From NCBI GenBank assembly GCA_002452695.1, contig DKFA01000091.1, forward strand, positions 1 through 14,604: 14,604 nt of DNA, in the 5' to 3' direction. The DNA comes from Dehalococcoidia bacterium UBA6808 (lineage in GTDB: Bacteria > Chloroflexota > Dehalococcoidia > GIF9 > UBA5629). The translations under genes and the position numbers were made by a program. The notes under the pieces are model-generated. The model did not search any database and was not told the DNA's origin. It saw only the letters and a program-made list of their open reading frames with translations. This document shows positions 13,338 through 14,604 of the stretch, piece after piece; within the stretch, counting starts at the first letter, position 1; the number at the start of each line of letters is the position of its first letter.

Positions 13338-13874
13338 TTAATTCTCCCCGTTCTGCCAGGTCATTGCAACGGGAGAAAAACTGTCTTCCCTGCATAAAGC
13401 CCGGATGCGAGCGAAGGCGGCCGGCTCATCGATCGCTCCCCGCTGGAAGTCATCTTTGATCAAGGCCACGTCATCAGCAACCTGGAGGCCAAAGGGACCT
13501 TTCTCATCCAGGGGAAACTCGGGAAAGAGAAAGAACAATTTGGCTATCTCGCCACGGTCACCGCAGACCAGCTCTTCCACGGGCTGTTGCATCTGGTCCT
13601 TTTCCTCCTTAGTCAGAGGTGCACGGTTAAAGACATCGTTGCAGAAATGATAACGGCATTCCCGCGGGCGTATATCGAAGATGGGGCATGTGCTGAACTT
13701 ATCATAATAGAAAACGCAATGAATATTTTTACAACACCACCCATCGCAGGGTGGGCACACCTCAGCCGCAGTTTTATTCATGACACTGACCAGGTAAGTT
13801 ATTTGCGGTCCGAACAGCTCTGCGAATTCACTGTCTGTCAGGAAAATCTTGCGGTTTAAAGCCTCGTTAACCAT
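13338..13874 (-). CDS. Cys-rich protein resembling the YkgJ (CxxCxxCC) zinc/iron-binding family
   Basis: 178 residues from ATG 13874; an in-frame TTG at 13889 would add five (the residue numbers below use that longer form). No clear ribosome site decides the start. Ten cysteines occur, eight of them clustered: C45, C48, C52, C53, C58, C68, C78 and C83, in CPPCDGWCCKNIHC and CPIFDIRPRECRYHFC. The pattern C-x2-C-x3-CC plus a later C-P-I-x4-RP-x2-CR matches the YkgJ-type zinc/iron-chelating cluster family in layout, although the usual first motif is CxxCxxCC. The function of that family is poorly known. The C-terminal half is acidic and lacks motifs I recognise. It is convergent with TetR-2 (89 bp between stops) and lies 43 bp downstream of TetR-3 on the same strand, so the two may be co-transcribed. 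Confidence 0.75.
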   Translation of the reverse strand: MVNEALNRKIFLTDSEFAELFGPQITYLVSVMNKTAAEVCPPCDGWCCKNIHCVFYYDKFSTCPIFDIRPRECRYHFCNDVFNRAPLTKEEKDQMQQPVEELVCGDRGEIAKLFFLFPEFPLDEKGPFGLQVADDVALIKDDFQRGAIDEPAAFARIRALCREDSFSPVAMTWQNGEN

Positions 13875-13917
13875 ATTTATACGAGCCAATCATAACAAGC
13901 TGCGGCGCCCGATACAA

Positions 13918-14559
13918 TCAGCGCGTTTTCCGCAACACCTGTTTGAGGACGCCTTGCGTCTGCATCCTGATATAGTCTTCAATGGTGTAACGCTTTTCAA
14001 AGTTGCCATGTTTGACCGCCCACATCTGCCCCAGCGATACAATGTTATCCGCAACCAGCCTGGTATCATCTACGGCAAAGACCTTCTCGCGGCAGCCCTT
14101 TTCAAGGATGCGCTGGAAGGCCGAAGTTTCATCCGCCTCCCTGGTAATCACGCCCTCGCGAATACCCTCCTTGAAAGCTGCGATACCCCGGTAGAGGAAT
14201 GTTACCCCTGCCCGGCTATTGTCTATCAACCTGAAGTATTGCTCGATGGTCCTGACCAGCGCCTTTTCGGGACCCAGGCTTTTCAAGGTCGCATCAGCTT
14301 CCCTGATAAACTCATGGCTGGTAGCATCGCCCTGCTGCATGATAAGATGGATGATGTCATCCTTTTCTGCAATATAGTTGTAAAGATTGGCCGACGTCAT
14401 CTTGCAGGCCGCGGCCAGGTCGCGCATACTGGTGCCGTCGAAGCCCTTCTTATTGAACAGCCTCATGGCACACCTGATGATCTGTTCGCGTCGCTCCTCC
14501 ACCAGTTTTTCATTGTTACTATACGTGCGGATGTTCTTTGACTTCATTGAATTTCCCAT
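13918..14559 (-). CDS. TetR/AcrR-family transcriptional regulator (TetR-3)
   Basis: 213 residues from ATG 14559, or 209 from ATG 14547. The DNA-binding domain is clear: EERREQIIRCAMRLFNKKGFDGTSMRDLAAACKMTSANLYNYIAEKDDII (about residues 21-70), with the recognition helix at about 53-63. The C-terminal domain (about 75-213) would bind the ligand. The first ATG is embedded in a - strand TATAAT (14563-14558). If that is the -10 box, translation must begin at ATG 14547 with a very short leader; GGGAAA lies just upstream of it. A 20-bp perfect palindrome is centred upstream at 14581-14600 and overlaps where the -35 would be, a typical autorepression layout. The gene is followed by the Cys-rich gene on the same strand. 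What lies beyond 14604 may be a divergent target gene. Confidence 0.92.
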   Translation of the reverse strand: MGNSMKSKNIRTYSNNEKLVEERREQIIRCAMRLFNKKGFDGTSMRDLAAACKMTSANLYNYIAEKDDIIHLIMQQGDATSHEFIREADATLKSLGPEKALVRTIEQYFRLIDNSRAGVTFLYRGIAAFKEGIREGVITREADETSAFQRILEKGCREKVFAVDDTRLVADNIVSLGQMWAVKHGNFEKRYTIEDYIRMQTQGVLKQVLRKTR

Positions 14560-14580
14560 TATATAATAATCTTGAATATG

Positions 14581-14600
14581 GTTACTGATTGATCAGTAAC
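14581..14600. promoter_or_regulatory. Perfect 9-2-9 palindrome, probable TetR-3 operator
   Basis: GTTACTGATTGATCAGTAAC has perfect 9-bp arms (GTTACTGAT / ATCAGTAAC) around a 2-bp centre. It is located 21 bp upstream of the first TetR-3 ATG. It covers the expected -35 area of a - strand promoter whose TATAAT is at 14563-14558. Length and symmetry are typical of TetR-family operators, so autoregulation and perhaps control of a divergent gene beyond the right edge are likely. Confidence 0.65.
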
Positions 14601-14604
14601 TTGA

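Noticed and set aside
13849..14541. Long 230-codon + strand frame opposite TetR-3
   Set aside because: It lies fully antisense to a clear TetR gene, has no ribosome site and shows no family resemblance; it is a shadow of the real gene.
1..14604. tRNA, rRNA or CRISPR array
   Set aside because: I saw no regularly spaced repeats and no segment with cloverleaf or rRNA-like conserved sequence in the intergenic regions.
14601..14604. Divergent gene to the right of the TetR-3 operator
   Set aside because: Only four bases follow the palindrome, so nothing can be supported inside this window.

Overview
This is a bacterial window dominated by one long co-directional gene cluster on the + strand (2450-12121), flanked by three TetR-family regulators and by insertion-sequence material at the left. 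Coding density, strong Shine-Dalgarno sites (AGGAG/GGAGG) and the protein families suggest an anaerobic or sediment-type bacterium with CoA-dependent catabolism. A Dehalococcoidia-like Chloroflexota or a deltaproteobacterial lineage would fit, but no gene here settles taxonomy, so this is a low-confidence guess.

Layout: positions 1-129 hold the right end of a probable ISL3-type insertion sequence with the first codons of its transposase on the - strand. Then comes a - strand TetR regulator (TetR-1, 182-841). Next is an approximately 1.2-kb insertion sequence (about 991-2198) with matching inverted ends; its DDE transposase keeps all three catalytic acids but has lost a C-terminal segment and changed frame. 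The region 2199-2449 carries a candidate promoter, a perfect 16-bp palindrome, a possible 32-codon leader ORF and a hairpin.

The main cluster follows. It contains a HMG-CoA-synthase-like domain fused to a DUF35 zinc-ribbon/OB-fold domain, a SCP2/archaeal-type thiolase, a classical SDR dehydrogenase, two class III (CaiB/BaiF) CoA-transferase subunits, a cytosolic alkaline-phosphatase-superfamily hydrolase, and a lipoprotein solute-binding protein of the dipeptide/oligopeptide ABC family. Intergenic gaps are 11-48 bp. A long hairpin (12148-12183) closes the cluster.

The right part (12580-14604) holds TetR-2 (+), a Cys-rich YkgJ-like protein (-) and TetR-3 (-). TetR-3 has a perfect 9-2-9 palindrome immediately upstream that looks like a classical autoregulatory operator.

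Inferred joint function: the thiolase + DUF35 + SDR + paired CoA-transferase set has the same family composition as the BbsA/B/C-D/E/F module of anaerobic benzylsuccinate (toluene) beta-oxidation. It also echoes the archaeal thiolase/HMGCS/DUF35 complex and the SCPx-thiolase/DUF35 aldolases of steroid side-chain breakdown. The proposed order is: the solute-binding protein captures a compound, the AlkP-like hydrolase may trim it, the CoA-transferase pair activates it, the SDR oxidises a beta-hydroxyacyl-CoA, and the thiolase/DUF35 assembly cleaves the beta-ketoacyl-CoA. The dehydrogenase and hydratase of a full beta-oxidation are absent from the window, and the substrate is unknown.
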